64,000 bases of DNA from Burkholderia sp. USMB20 (GTDB taxonomy: Bacteria; Pseudomonadota; Gammaproteobacteria; Burkholderiales; Burkholderiaceae): the NCBI RefSeq assembly GCF_000949135.2, contig NZ_JTAN02000001.1, forward strand, positions 186,001-250,000, in the 5' to 3' direction. Below are positions 54,735 to 63,594 of the stretch, piece by piece. Positions within the stretch are counted from its first letter, which is position 1. The number at the start of each line of letters is the position of its first letter. The notes beneath the pieces were generated by a model. It was not told the DNA's origin. It did no database searches and worked only from the letters and a program-made list of their open reading frames with translations. The position numbers were made by a program, and so were the translations under genes.

Positions 54735-54886
54735 GGATCAGCGGATCAGCGGATCAGCGGATCAGCGGATCAGCGGATCAGCGGATCAGCGGATCAGCGA
54801 ATCAGCGAATCAGCGAATCAGCGAATCAGCGAATCAGCGAATCAGCGAATCAGCGAATCAGCGAATCAGCGAATCAGCGAATCAGC
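54735..54886. repeat. 8-bp tandem repeat: (GGATCAGC)x8 then (GAATCAGC)x11
   Basis: Nineteen contiguous units are present, eight of GGATCAGC and eleven of GAATCAGC, with no other mismatch. The unit length is not a multiple of three. The array starts inside the stop codon region of the 51-residue gene and extends toward the GNAT gene, both on the minus strand. Two homogeneous blocks suggest recent slippage expansion of two variants. Confidence 0.95.
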
Positions 54887-55037
54887 GACGATACAGGACG
54901 ATCGGCACGAGGTTCGCACGACGCACGCGCTCGGCTTCGGCGCGACGCGCAGCGTACGAATATTCCGCGTCGAGCGGCAGGTGCGGGGAGACGAACAGGT
55001 CGTCGATCTTTTGCAGCAGGGCAAGAATGAAGCTCAT
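54882..55037 (-). CDS. 51-residue protein of unknown function
   Basis: The frame MSFILALLQKIDDLFVSPHL continues DAEYSYAARRAEAERVRRAN and ends PIVLYRR. It is predicted amphipathic with a basic C-terminal helix. TCAGGAGTC before the ATG is a strong ribosome site, and two AGGGTTTTCCCT palindromes precede it. Its TGA lies within the first unit of the 8-bp array. No known domain is recognised. Confidence 0.65.
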   Translation of the reverse strand: MSFILALLQKIDDLFVSPHLPLDAEYSYAARRAEAERVRRANLVPIVLYRR

Positions 55038-55061
55038 GTGAGACTCCTGACAGATGGCGCT

Positions 55062-55103
55062 AGGGTTTTCCCTTAGATGGACTTCATTCTAAGGGTTTTC
55101 CCT
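55062..55103. promoter_or_regulatory. Paired AGGGTTTTCCCT elements, copies B and C
   Basis: Two exact 12-base copies (55062-55073 and 55092-55103) lie 30 bases apart, about three helical turns, upstream of the 51-residue gene. A third copy precedes the small gene at 44305. The spacing fits cooperative binding by a regulator or two promoter-proximal sites. Confidence 0.6.
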
Positions 55104-55212
55104 GAACTCTGCCAGCGCGCCGCATCAGTTTGCCGCACCCGTGCAACCGCCAACGGACGGTCTCCCGCGACGCGCCTTGCCAGGCCGGGGTTTGCAGATA
55201 GGGTCGGACGAT

Positions 55213-56673
55213 TCAGTGCGTTCGACGCACGCGCTTCGCGGCCGCCGCCTCGCGGTTCGCATTGCGTTGCAGCCGGTCGACCTGTGACAGCATCGCTTCC
55301 TGGTGTTCCGCGAGCGTCATCAGCGTTGCCTGCTGCGTCGACAGATCGGCAGCCAGCCGGTCGATCCGCTGTTGCCGGGCATCCAGTTCCTGCTTCAGGT
55401 GCGCGATCTGCCGTGTTTGCAGCACCAGTGCGGTGAGCCCCGCGAACACGACGATCGCCAGCGCCAGCAGCAGCCGGTTGACGCGACGCATCTCGCGATC
55501 GGCCGCCTGCTTCACGCCAGCCGTCTCGGCCTGCAGGGTGGCGAGCCGATCCGACAGCGGGCGCAGATGCGTGTCGGGATCGAAGGCAGGCCCGCTCGAC
55601 GCGGCCGGTTGCGCGCGATCCGCCGACGGCTTCGTCACGAACGACGCCGCGGAAGCCACCGGCTGCACGACCGGCGAGGCCGGCGCTGCGGCTGCTCGCG
55701 CAGCATCACGGGTACTCGCGGCAATCGCGGCAGCGACCGGCTCGGCTGGTTCGGCGCTCGCCTGCGGTTCGGCGCTCGCCTGCGTTTCGGCCGTCGCCTG
55801 CGGTTCGGCGGACGGCGCAGTGTGCTGCGCCGGAGTCGCCTCCGCCCCGGCGCCGACAGCCGCTGCTCCCGGCGCACTACGCACCGCTGGCGCTCCCGCT
55901 TCGCGCGTGCCGGCAGTCGCACGTCGCTTGCCGCCGGAGGATGCGCGACGCCCCTTCGTGGTCTCGCCGGGCGCCCGCGCCGCGTCATCGTGTGCGACCG
56001 GCACGGCCGCACCTTCGGCCTCCCCGCCCGCTTTCACGAGACGATCGGCGATGACGGCCTCGACCGCACCACCCACTGCATCGGCATTCGCGGTCGAACG
56101 ATCGGCGTTCGTCCCGGCCGCGCCGCCGGCTTCCGACACGCGCCCGGCCTTCATCTGGCCGCCGTCGGTTGCCGGCTCACCGGCTGCGCGCGCGGTGTCA
56201 CCATCGGACCGCCGCGCCCCGCCGGGCATCGTCGTGTCGGCCGCGGGCGCGGGCACGACATCGGCACCGACCGCATCGCCGTTTCCCCGCGTCGAAGCAG
56301 GCTCCGTCGCCGTCGCGACGTCGGGCGCCGGCTCGACCGCACCGGCAGCGGCGCCCGGCGTCGCGAATCCGTCCAGCGTCGCCTGCCGGGCGGCGTCCTC
56401 GCCGTCCGCAACGGCGGCCACCGTCTCGGCGTCCGCCACCGCGTCATCACGCGAGACGGCCGGCGCACGCGCAGCCGGCTCGCGCACCGGATCGCCGAAC
56501 AGGTCGAGCGTGTGTTCGTCCCGCGGCGCATCGCCGCCCGCGTTGCCGGACCGCGCGGTTGCCTTGGCGGCGGTGTCTGCCGCGGCCGCGACGGAACGCG
56601 GGCGCGAACGGGCCGATGAACGGTCGGAGCGGGAATGGGAACGGGAGCGAGGCACGGAAACGGATTCGGTCAT
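55213..56673 (-). CDS. Ala/Pro-rich membrane protein with C-terminal coiled coil
   Basis: The 486-residue protein begins with an Arg/Ser-rich tail (MTESVSVPRSRSHSRSDRSS), then EHTLDLFGDPVREP near residue 53, then about 300 low-complexity residues rich in Ala, Pro, Glu and Thr. One membrane helix (LLLALAIVVFAGLTALVLQT) near residue 405 is followed by a heptad-rich coiled coil (RIDRLAADLSTQQATLMTLA) and a basic end KRVRRTH. The topology suggests a cytoplasmic disordered arm with a periplasmic coil. No family was recognised. Confidence 0.75.
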   Translation of the reverse strand: MTESVSVPRSRSHSRSDRSSARSRPRSVAAAADTAAKATARSGNAGGDAPRDEHTLDLFGDPVREPAARAPAVSRDDAVADAETVAAVADGEDAARQATLDGFATPGAAAGAVEPAPDVATATEPASTRGNGDAVGADVVPAPAADTTMPGGARRSDGDTARAAGEPATDGGQMKAGRVSEAGGAAGTNADRSTANADAVGGAVEAVIADRLVKAGGEAEGAAVPVAHDDAARAPGETTKGRRASSGGKRRATAGTREAGAPAVRSAPGAAAVGAGAEATPAQHTAPSAEPQATAETQASAEPQASAEPAEPVAAAIAASTRDAARAAAAPASPVVQPVASAASFVTKPSADRAQPAASSGPAFDPDTHLRPLSDRLATLQAETAGVKQAADREMRRVNRLLLALAIVVFAGLTALVLQTRQIAHLKQELDARQQRIDRLAADLSTQQATLMTLAEHQEAMLSQVDRLQRNANREAAAAKRVRRTH

Positions 56674-56777
56674 GGAGTCGGATTGCAGGCCCGCGAGCGC
56701 GGAACCGAAGGTCGAACGGAATCAGTGACCGGCCATTGTCGCATGACCGATCGCCGATCCGGCCGATCGGATGCCGT

Positions 56778-57476
56778 CTATTCGTCGCCCGGCAACCCGC
56801 CGCCTTGCTCGAATCGCGTCACGCACGACAGCCCGCGCAGCTTGTCGCAGATCGCGCGGTATTCGAGATCGGACACGCGCGCGAGCGCGATGCGCACCTC
56901 GTCGTGCTCGCCCGTGTCGTCGGCGCGCTGCACGATGAATTGCTTCACGCGCGCGCTGTCGGGGCCGAGCGCCGCGTGCAGCGAATCGAACGTCAGCGCG
57001 CCGCTCACCACCGTCAGCGCGAGCTGGCGCCGCTGCCGCACAGTGAAGTAGCGCCGCTCGAGCGGCTTGATGCCGGCCAGGATGATCAGGATGATGAGCG
57101 TCGCGGCAATCGCCGCGACGTACAGGCCGCCGCCCACCGCGAGGCCGATCGCGGCGACCGACCACAGGCTCGCGGCCGTCGTCAGCCCGCGCACGATCTC
57201 GCCGCGCAGCAGGATCGAGCCCGCGCCGAGGAAACCGATCCCCGATACCACCTGCGCGGCGATCCGCGACGGATCGAGCACGACGTGGTCGCTGCTGCCA
57301 AGCACATCGGCGAAACCGAATGCCGATACGATCATGATGAGCGTCGAGCCGACACAGACCAGCATGTGCGTGCGCAGGCCGGCCGCCCAGGAAAGGCGCT
57401 CGCGCTCGATGCCGATGACGCTGCCGAGCGCAGCCGCGAGAACCAGCCGCATCACGAGTTCCAGGTTGCCGAGCAT
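56778..57476 (-). CDS. MgtC/SapB-family membrane protein
   Basis: The 232-residue protein has an N-terminal MgtC domain with about five helices (LVMRLVLAAALGSVIGIERE, GLRTHMLVCVGSTLIMIVSA, VSGIGFLGAGSILLRGEIVR, LTTAASLWSVAAIGLAVGGG) and a C-terminal ACT-like cytoplasmic domain. Family members support growth in low magnesium and intracellular survival, and modulate the F-type ATPase in some bacteria. It is transcribed alone here. Confidence 0.92.
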   Translation of the reverse strand: MLGNLELVMRLVLAAALGSVIGIERERLSWAAGLRTHMLVCVGSTLIMIVSAFGFADVLGSSDHVVLDPSRIAAQVVSGIGFLGAGSILLRGEIVRGLTTAASLWSVAAIGLAVGGGLYVAAIAATLIILIILAGIKPLERRYFTVRQRRQLALTVVSGALTFDSLHAALGPDSARVKQFIVQRADDTGEHDEVRIALARVSDLEYRAICDKLRGLSCVTRFEQGGGLPGDE

Positions 57477-57589
57477 CCGATTTCTCTCTTTTTTGGCGTC
57501 GGCCGCGCGGAATGTTTTATCCTTGGCCCCGGCCGCGCCGATCCTCCGGGCCGCGCCGACACGTTTCGATCCAAGCGCATAACCCCGTC

Positions 57590-58699
57590 ATGTCCGTTTC
57601 CGACTCCGCTTCCGCCCAGGCCGCCCAGCTGCGCCGTCATTTCGCGCACGTCGTCTTGCCGATCTGGCAGGGTTCAGGGTTCGACCACACGCTGCGGCTA
57701 CCGTTCGAGGCCGTCGATCCGGCCAGCCATGCACCGCTGCCCGTCACCCGTTATCGCGCCATGGCCTGCGCGCGGCAGCTGTTCGTGTTCGCGCAGGCCG
57801 GCAACATCGCGCACGCGGCCACGCTGTTCGACTCGCTGTGCGGCCGCTTCCGCGACCCGCGCCACGGCGGCTGGTTCTACAGCGTCGACGCGCAAGGCGC
57901 GCCGCTCGACACGACCAAGGACCTCTATACGCACGCGTTCGTCGTGTTCGCGTGTGCCGCGTGGCATGCGGCGTCGGGCGACGCCGCGGCGCGCGCGGCC
58001 GCCGAGGACACCGCCGCGCTGATCCAGGACCGCTTCGCGCCGCAGCCGGGCGACGCGCTGCTCGACGCCGCGCGTCACGCCGATTTCTCGTCGTCGGGCA
58101 GCGGCGCGCTGCAAAACCCGCTGATGCACCTGACCGAAGCGTGGCTCGCGGCCGCCGATGCGTTCGGCGACACGGCGTTCGACGATGCGCTCGCGCGCAC
58201 CGCGCAGGCCGTCGAACGCACGTTCGTCGATACCGTGACCGGCTGCGTCGCCGAGCTGCCGCTCGGGGCGGCCGACAACCGCTTCGAGCCCGGCCATCAG
58301 TTCGAGTGGTTCTATCTGGTCGACGCGGCCGGCGCGCGCCTCGCGCAAACCGGGCTGCCCGACGCGCTCGCGCGCGCGTTCGCGTTCGCCGAGCAGCACG
58401 GGGTCGATCCGCAGACGGGCGCCGTGTGCGCGGCGGTCGACGCACGAGGCGCATGCCTCGACGGCACGCAGCGGATCTGGGCGCAGACCGAATACCTGCG
58501 CGCGCTCGCGACGCACGGCGGCACGCCGGCGTCCGCGCCGCTCGCGCGGCAGATCGAGCGCTTCGCCGCGCGCTTCCTGCATCCGCGCGGCTGGTTCGAG
58601 TGCAAGACGGCCGACGGGCAGGTGTCGCGCGCCGACATGCCGTCGACGACGCCCTACCACCTCGCGACCGCTTACGCGGCGCTGCCCGCCGTTTCGTAA
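57590..58699 (+). CDS. AGE-family (N-acylglucosamine 2-epimerase-like) sugar isomerase
   Basis: The 369-residue (alpha/alpha)6-barrel protein has [56 protein letters not shown] and [16 protein letters not shown], the motif set of the AGE/mannose isomerase/cellobiose epimerase family. It probably interconverts aldose and ketose or epimers. Its stop overlaps the 3' end of the convergent chemotaxis gene by 28 bases. The ATG at 57590 is the first good start. Confidence 0.88.
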   Translation: MSVSDSASAQAAQLRRHFAHVVLPIWQGSGFDHTLRLPFEAVDPASHAPLPVTRYRAMACARQLFVFAQAGNIAHAATLFDSLCGRFRDPRHGGWFYSVDAQGAPLDTTKDLYTHAFVVFACAAWHAASGDAAARAAAEDTAALIQDRFAPQPGDALLDAARHADFSSSGSGALQNPLMHLTEAWLAAADAFGDTAFDDALARTAQAVERTFVDTVTGCVAELPLGAADNRFEPGHQFEWFYLVDAAGARLAQTGLPDALARAFAFAEQHGVDPQTGAVCAAVDARGACLDGTQRIWAQTEYLRALATHGGTPASAPLARQIERFAARFLHPRGWFECKTADGQVSRADMPSTTPYHLATAYAALPAVS

Positions 58700-60300
58700 C
58701 CGGCGTCGGCCGGCGACGCCGACCCGCGCTCGTCGCGAACCCCGCGAGCCGCGCGCGCGTCGCCCAGTTCGAACACCGACACCGCCTGCATCAGGTGCGC
58801 GGTCTGGTCGTTCAGCGACGCAGCCGCCGCCGCGACTTCCTCCACCAGTGCCGCGTTCTGCTGCGTCAGCTGGTCCATTTGCGTGACGGCCTGGTTGACC
58901 TGCTCGATGCCGACGGTCTGCTCGACCGACGCGGCCGTGATCTCCGACATCGTCTGCACGACCCGCGTGATCGACGCCGAGACCGTCCGCATCGCGTCGC
59001 CGGCCCGTTCGACGAGTTCCGAGCCGCCGTCGATCTGCGCGACCGACTCCTCGATCAGCGCCTTGATCTCCTTCGCCGATTGCGCGCTGCGCTGCGCGAG
59101 CGAGCGCACTTCGCCCGCGACCACCGCGAAGCCGCGGCCCTGCTCGCCGGCCCGCGCGGCCTCGACCGCCGCGTTCAGCGCGAGGATGTTGGTCTGGAAC
59201 GCGATGCCGTCGATCACCGAAATGATCTCCGCGATCCGCCCGGAGCTCTGCGCGATGCCGCGCATCCGGTCGATCACGCTGTCGACCACGCCGCCGCCGT
59301 GGCGCGTCGCGTCGAGCGCCGCGTCGGCCAGCGCGCTGGCCGCACGTGCGCTGTCGGTGTTCTGGCGCACGGTCGCGGTCAGTTCCTCCATGCTCGCGGC
59401 GGTTTCCTCGAGCGACGCGGCCTGCGTGCCCGTGCGCGCGGACAGGTCCGCGTTGCCGCCGGCGATCTCGCCCGCGCCGAGGTGGATCGCGTCGGATGCG
59501 TGACGCACGGTGCGCACGGTGTCCGCGATGCTCGCCTGCATCGCGGCGAGGCCGCGCAGCATCCGGTCGATCTCGAACACGCCGCCCGCCCGCACGGCCT
59601 CGTCGAGCCGGCCCTGCGCGATCCGCTCGAAATGGCGGCCGGCTTCGTCCAGCGGCGCGACGACCGTGCGCCGCGCGGCCGCGTAGATGGCCGCGCTTGC
59701 CGCGAGCATCGCCACCAGCAGCACGATGCCGACCCACTTGAACCACTGCATCCCGCTGTCGATCGTGGCGAGCGCGTCGCGGCTCGACGCGCCGCCGTAG
59801 TCGGCGAAGCGGTGCAGTTCGGCGAGATACGCGTCCTGGAAGCCTTGGGTCGGCTGGTCGAGGAACGCCTGGATGTTGTCGGCGTCGAGGAACTGCACGA
59901 GTTCGCCCAGCGCGCCGCGCAGCGCGCGATAGCGCTCGGCGAGCGCCGCGACGCGCGCGCGGTTCGTCGCGTCGACGGCCTGTGCGGCCGTCAGCGCGGC
60001 GAACGCCTTGTCCGCTTCGCCGAGCGAAGCGCTGGCATGGCGGATGATCTCGTCGGGCTTCGGGCCGCCGCGCACCATCCGCGTGCCGGCGCGCGACAGG
60101 TTCACGCGGGCGTCGAGCAGGCGCTCGGTCGCCTGGCTGGCCGCGTCGACCTGCGCGATCGCGACGTTCGACAGATCGTCGACGCCGCTGCGCGTCGACG
60201 CGAGCGCCCAGAAGCCGAGCGCCTCGATCGCGAACAGAAAGAGGCAAAACACGGTCAACACGCCGAGCAGACCCGACGCGAGCTTGATTTTTCCGAACAT
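58672..60300 (-). CDS. Methyl-accepting chemotaxis protein
   Basis: The 542-residue receptor has an N-terminal membrane helix ([20 protein letters not shown]), a four-helix periplasmic sensor of about 150 residues, a second helix ([20 protein letters not shown]), a HAMP domain and a signalling domain. The conserved hairpin is [20 protein letters not shown], followed by [19 protein letters not shown]. The C-terminus lacks a clear CheR-tether pentapeptide. The ligand is unknown. The start at 60300 follows AGGAATC. Confidence 0.93.
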   Translation of the reverse strand: MFGKIKLASGLLGVLTVFCLFLFAIEALGFWALASTRSGVDDLSNVAIAQVDAASQATERLLDARVNLSRAGTRMVRGGPKPDEIIRHASASLGEADKAFAALTAAQAVDATNRARVAALAERYRALRGALGELVQFLDADNIQAFLDQPTQGFQDAYLAELHRFADYGGASSRDALATIDSGMQWFKWVGIVLLVAMLAASAAIYAAARRTVVAPLDEAGRHFERIAQGRLDEAVRAGGVFEIDRMLRGLAAMQASIADTVRTVRHASDAIHLGAGEIAGGNADLSARTGTQAASLEETAASMEELTATVRQNTDSARAASALADAALDATRHGGGVVDSVIDRMRGIAQSSGRIAEIISVIDGIAFQTNILALNAAVEAARAGEQGRGFAVVAGEVRSLAQRSAQSAKEIKALIEESVAQIDGGSELVERAGDAMRTVSASITRVVQTMSEITAASVEQTVGIEQVNQAVTQMDQLTQQNAALVEEVAAAAASLNDQTAHLMQAVSVFELGDARAARGVRDERGSASPADAGYETAGSAA

Positions 60301-60569
60301 GGGGGAGATTCCTGGAGAGCCGACGATGAAGCAATGCCCCGGCATTAGCGGCATTTCTTCGTCGGACTTTAGGAACATCCGGCGAGCGGCGCCCGGCCAG
60401 TGCCCGCCATTCCCGTCGAATCGCCGGCAAACGAGGACAACACGCGCGTTCGACGCAATCATCACGTCGCATCGCGCTGGCATCTGCATGAAATGCGGAC
60501 GAATTTCCTTGCTTATCCGCGGCCCCCTTCCTAGAGTTCAGCGCAAGCGGACACGCATTGGGGAAGTCG

Positions 60570-61013
60570 ATGACGGACATCACGGACCACGCGCGCGGCG
60601 CATTGCGCGCGCAACCGTTCAGCATGCTGCTGGGCACGGAGCTGATGCATATCGGCGACAACGAAGTGTCGCTGTGCCTGCCCGTGCGGGAAGAACTGCG
60701 GCAGCAGCACGGCTTCGTGCACGGCGGCGTGATCGGCTATCTCGCCGACAACGCGCTGACGTTCGCCGGCGCGCTGGTGCTCGGCCCGCGCGTCATCACC
60801 GCCGAATACAAGATCAACTACCTGCGGCCGGCCGTGAACGGCACGCTCGTTGCGCGCGCGAAGGTCGTCTACGCGGGCCGGCACCAGGCGACCTGCCAGT
60901 GTCATGTGTTCGTCATCGACGGCGATCACGAACGGCTCGTCGCGATCGCGCAAGGCACGATCAACCGCGTCGGCGACGGCAAGATGCCGGATGCGCGGGA
61001 GGAAACGGCGTGA
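60570..61013 (+). CDS. PaaI-type hotdog-fold thioesterase
   Basis: The 147-residue protein has the hotdog motif QQHGFVHGGVIGYLADNALT and ITAEYKINYLRPAVNG, typical of PaaI/YdiI thioesterases that release acids from acyl-CoA. MTDITDH at 60570 follows GGGAAG; the earlier in-frame TTG is not needed. It is the last ordinary high-GC gene before the lower-GC cassette. Confidence 0.9.
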   Translation: MTDITDHARGALRAQPFSMLLGTELMHIGDNEVSLCLPVREELRQQHGFVHGGVIGYLADNALTFAGALVLGPRVITAEYKINYLRPAVNGTLVARAKVVYAGRHQATCQCHVFVIDGDHERLVAIAQGTINRVGDGKMPDAREETA

Positions 61014-61044
61014 GGCAGATTCGTCGGCGAATCGTTCGGCTGTC

Positions 61045-61752
61045 TTATTGCTCGCCCTGAACCGAAAATTGAAATGGAATCTCGGGACGCGTAAATCGAA
61101 GCCGAACCTCGTTCAGGGCCGGAACAAAGCGCCGCTTTTCAAACGTGTAGTACGAAATTAATAGGCCGAGACGGGTCTCTTGTGCATCATCGAACAGATA
61201 GCTGTTCTTCGGAAATGCAAGCAATCCGGCCTTTGTTGCCAATACGGCCCGACAGGACGAAAGCAGACTCGGCAAATGAAGAAATGCCGCGCTTTTTCTA
61301 GACTCGAACGGGTTGGTCAGCAAGTAGATTTGGCGATGGCGGCCAGATTCACCAGACCCGTTGCTGTTTCCCTCCACACAAAGAGCCGACGGACGATGGT
61401 CCGCGGCTCCAGAAAAAAATATGCTCGCGCTTCCGGGGTAGATATCCACTGGATGTTCACCAGGGAAAGTCGTTGCGTTCGAAAAGCGATAGATCCTGCC
61501 GCCAATCGATATCTGGTGCTCCGCTACTGTGACGTGTACCGTCTTCCCGTCCAAGTCGATTTGAAAATCCTGGTATACGCCTCCATTACCGCGATAGGAA
61601 TATAGAACGCTTGCGCGTTGCTCGACTGGACTGCCAAACAATGCACTCGATTGGGCCGCATAGAACTCGTCATAGCTGTCGTAGATCGTAGCGCCATGAG
61701 CGCTCCTTGCGAAGGCAACCAGGATTGCCACCAAGGTCATTGCGGGTTTCAT
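61045..61752 (-). CDS. Exported probable immunity protein of the cell-wall hydrolase cassette
   Basis: The 235-residue protein has a signal peptide MKPAMTLVAILVAFARSAHG and a beta-rich periplasmic domain (ATIYDSYDEFYAAQSSALFG, KTVHVTVAEHQISIGGRIYR). Two Cys (SALCVEG, LLSSCRAV) may form a disulfide. Its ATG overlaps the hydrolase stop as ATGA. The location behind a predicted peptidoglycan hydrolase and the periplasmic address both suit an immunity protein. No family was recognised, and the base composition is less GC-rich than the flanks. Confidence 0.7.
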   Translation of the reverse strand: MKPAMTLVAILVAFARSAHGATIYDSYDEFYAAQSSALFGSPVEQRASVLYSYRGNGGVYQDFQIDLDGKTVHVTVAEHQISIGGRIYRFSNATTFPGEHPVDIYPGSASIFFSGAADHRPSALCVEGNSNGSGESGRHRQIYLLTNPFESRKSAAFLHLPSLLSSCRAVLATKAGLLAFPKNSYLFDDAQETRLGLLISYYTFEKRRFVPALNEVRLRFTRPEIPFQFSVQGEQ

Positions 61753-62363
61753 CGGTATGCTTTTCCTCCGCTCGCCTTCAGATAGTCGGGATTGTGCTTC
61801 CAAAATACCGTATCCCCGTGCGCGGCTGTCGAAACCCACACCGAATCGTAACGCCCGCGCTCACCCCCATCGACGATCTTCCCGGTCCTTTTATTTCGGA
61901 TTTTCCATCGAACGATGACCTCGCGCCGCTTCTCCGGCACGCCAAAAATGTTGTCCGATTGCGAACCCCATTTGAAGCCATCACGAACCTTGGGATGGTT
62001 TCCGTAATTGGTTTTGAAGTCCAGGCCGTCCCACCAAAATGCCCCATTCGAGGGGTCCGGCCGCTCGTTGGCCAATGCTTTTTGAGCCCAGTCAACAGCC
62101 AGCGCCATGCCAGGATTCAACACAATTTCGCTGTCAGGCGTGCGCATCAATTTGTTGAATCTTGCGTTGGAGCCATCCCATGCATACGAGTAATTCGGGT
62201 CCGCCGCACGCAGTTCCGACACCATTTTTCCTCCCCACGCTCGGCACCGATTTGCGACGGCAAACGCAATCCCTCCGATTTCCTGCGAATCGTTCGCCGT
62301 GGACGCCTCCCCATACGCAATCGCGGCAAGTAATCGCACGTTCCCATCAATCTTGCCTCTCAT
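61749..62363 (-). CDS. SleB-like cell-wall hydrolase, probable type VI effector
   Basis: The 204-residue protein carries the hydrolase pattern LLAAIAYGEASTANDSQEIG near residues 11-30, with the likely catalytic Glu, and IAFAVANRCRAWGGKM. A later conserved part is SNGAFWWDGLDFKTNYGNHP and RGRYDSVWVSTAAHGDTVFW. It lacks its own signal peptide, as expected for a cargo delivered by a type VI tip. It overlaps the upstream PAAR gene and the downstream immunity candidate by 4 bases each. The family is inferred from motifs. Confidence 0.75.
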   Translation of the reverse strand: MRGKIDGNVRLLAAIAYGEASTANDSQEIGGIAFAVANRCRAWGGKMVSELRAADPNYSYAWDGSNARFNKLMRTPDSEIVLNPGMALAVDWAQKALANERPDPSNGAFWWDGLDFKTNYGNHPKVRDGFKWGSQSDNIFGVPEKRREVIVRWKIRNKRTGKIVDGGERGRYDSVWVSTAAHGDTVFWKHNPDYLKASGGKAYR

Positions 62364-62920
62364 CGTACGTCACCCTCGCGCCATGCCACGAAGATGAGAT
62401 TCGGATGCGCCTTCACCGAGAAGGCGCGAGTTTCCCCTTCCGTTAGCGCCGCGTCGCAGACAAGGGAATGCTCGTCACTCGAGAGCCTGTAGATCATTCC
62501 CTCGACAGGCGTATCGGTCATCGCATCACGGATTTCGAAGTAGCACTCGAGATCGTCATCTACGTCCACGTGCGCCCGACTATGTGTGCGAGCGTGTGGA
62601 GTAACAAGAGTGGCCGCTTCCTCTGCCGTAAAAGACATGCTCATGCCGCGCTCCGCATAAAAAACGGGCGGCGGATTGCAACCACAGACGTTGATGTCAC
62701 CACTCAACGCCCAAGGCTTGCCATTCGGCCCGGTACCCGGCCAGCGTGGACCTGCCGGCGCAATAAATCCTTCCTGCTTGCACGCTGCGCAGTACGTTTT
62801 CATGTAGAGCGTCGCGATATGCACGCGTGGCGGCGGATTGGAACACGTGACGTGCTCCAATCCTTCCGTAATGCTCGCACTGCCACCCTGATCGCCCTTC
62901 GCAAGGAAATAGCGGATCAC
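62360..62920 (-). CDS. PAAR-domain spike protein with C-terminal extension
   Basis: The 186-residue protein has an N-terminal PAAR-like domain (MIRYFLAKGDQGGSASITEG, Cys motif YCAACKQEG, LSGDINVCGCNPPP) with four Cys that could bind metal. A C-terminal beta-rich extension of about 85 residues follows (ECYFEIRDAMTDTPVEGMIY), resembling transthyretin-type adaptors. PAAR proteins cap the VgrG spike of type VI systems and carry effectors. The start is a GTG at 62920 overlapping the preceding stop; AGGAG lies 7 bases upstream. Confidence 0.82.
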   Translation of the reverse strand: MIRYFLAKGDQGGSASITEGLEHVTCSNPPPRVHIATLYMKTYCAACKQEGFIAPAGPRWPGTGPNGKPWALSGDINVCGCNPPPVFYAERGMSMSFTAEEAATLVTPHARTHSRAHVDVDDDLECYFEIRDAMTDTPVEGMIYRLSSDEHSLVCDAALTEGETRAFSVKAHPNLIFVAWREGDVR

Positions 62921-63594
62921 GCGACGTCTCCTGGGCGTGCCGTAGTCGAACGCTTCACCAGCGTGAAGGTAAAGGCGGATACGAGACCCTCGCGCTCCGG
63001 GCTGTCCGTAATGATGTCGCCGTTATCGAGTTCGCTTCCGACGAAAGCCAGCGGCTCGAAGTCACGGTTATCCGCCAGCGCAAGACCGCTTACGATTCGC
63101 GCGGTCGAACCGTCCGCATAGTGGACCTGATTACCCACGATACCGGCCTTGCCAAGCCGGACACCGGTGTTCCATGCACCGGTTGCGTTGCGCAGCACGC
63201 CACCTCGCGCAGTCGTTGCGCCTCGCACCGCGAGCCGGTAGCGCGGCGGCTCAGGCGAAGGCACATAAGCCGCATCGAACAAGCCATCGACGGTCTCGCC
63301 CGCCGGAACATGAATGCCCCATAACCGCTGAAGTGTTTCGACGATACGATCGCCATTGCTCAATCGGCTACCTACCAGTGCAAATGGCTTTTCTCGGCAA
63401 ACCGCATAATTGCCGGCGCCGTCGGTAATGACTGCCTCACTGCCACCCTCGTACGTGACGACATCGCCAACTCGGGCAACAGCAAGCCCAGCGACAGCAA
63501 GGCCGCTGGTAGCTTGGGTCACGCGACCACCGCGCTCAGTGAGCGCTCCGATGGTGGCGAAGAGATAAGTCGGCGCGCTCTGCTCGTTCTTCAT
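62917..63594 (-). CDS. Tandem PAAR-like protein, first gene of the cassette
   Basis: The 225-residue protein has two PAAR-like repeats: ATIGALTERGGRVTQATSGL with VARVGDVVTYEGG in the first half, and VRGATTARGGVLRNATGAW with AGIVGNQVHYADG in the second. Each is followed by a similar tail (VGSRLSNGDRIV and VGSELDNGDIIT), so the gene looks duplicated. It probably acts at a type VI spike. The gene has its own leader region at 63595-63773 and the next gene overlaps by 4 bases. Confidence 0.75.
   Translation of the reverse strand: MKNEQSAPTYLFATIGALTERGGRVTQATSGLAVAGLAVARVGDVVTYEGGSEAVITDGAGNYAVCREKPFALVGSRLSNGDRIVETLQRLWGIHVPAGETVDGLFDAAYVPSPEPPRYRLAVRGATTARGGVLRNATGAWNTGVRLGKAGIVGNQVHYADGSTARIVSGLALADNRDFEPLAFVGSELDNGDIITDSPEREGLVSAFTFTLVKRSTTARPGDVA

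Noticed and set aside
54735-54886. Possible CRISPR array
   Set aside because: Units are 8 bases and contiguous, with no spacers; it is a simple tandem repeat.
54540-55076. Plus-strand frames through the octamer array encoding a repeated ISESANQR-type peptide
   Set aside because: The 8-bp unit has no stop in any plus frame, so openness is automatic. There is no ribosome site or flanking conserved sequence.
55262-56728. 488-codon plus-strand frame opposite the Ala-rich membrane protein
   Set aside because: The translation is Ser/Ala/Arg low complexity. The minus-strand frame has a membrane helix and coiled coil with sensible start context, so it was preferred.
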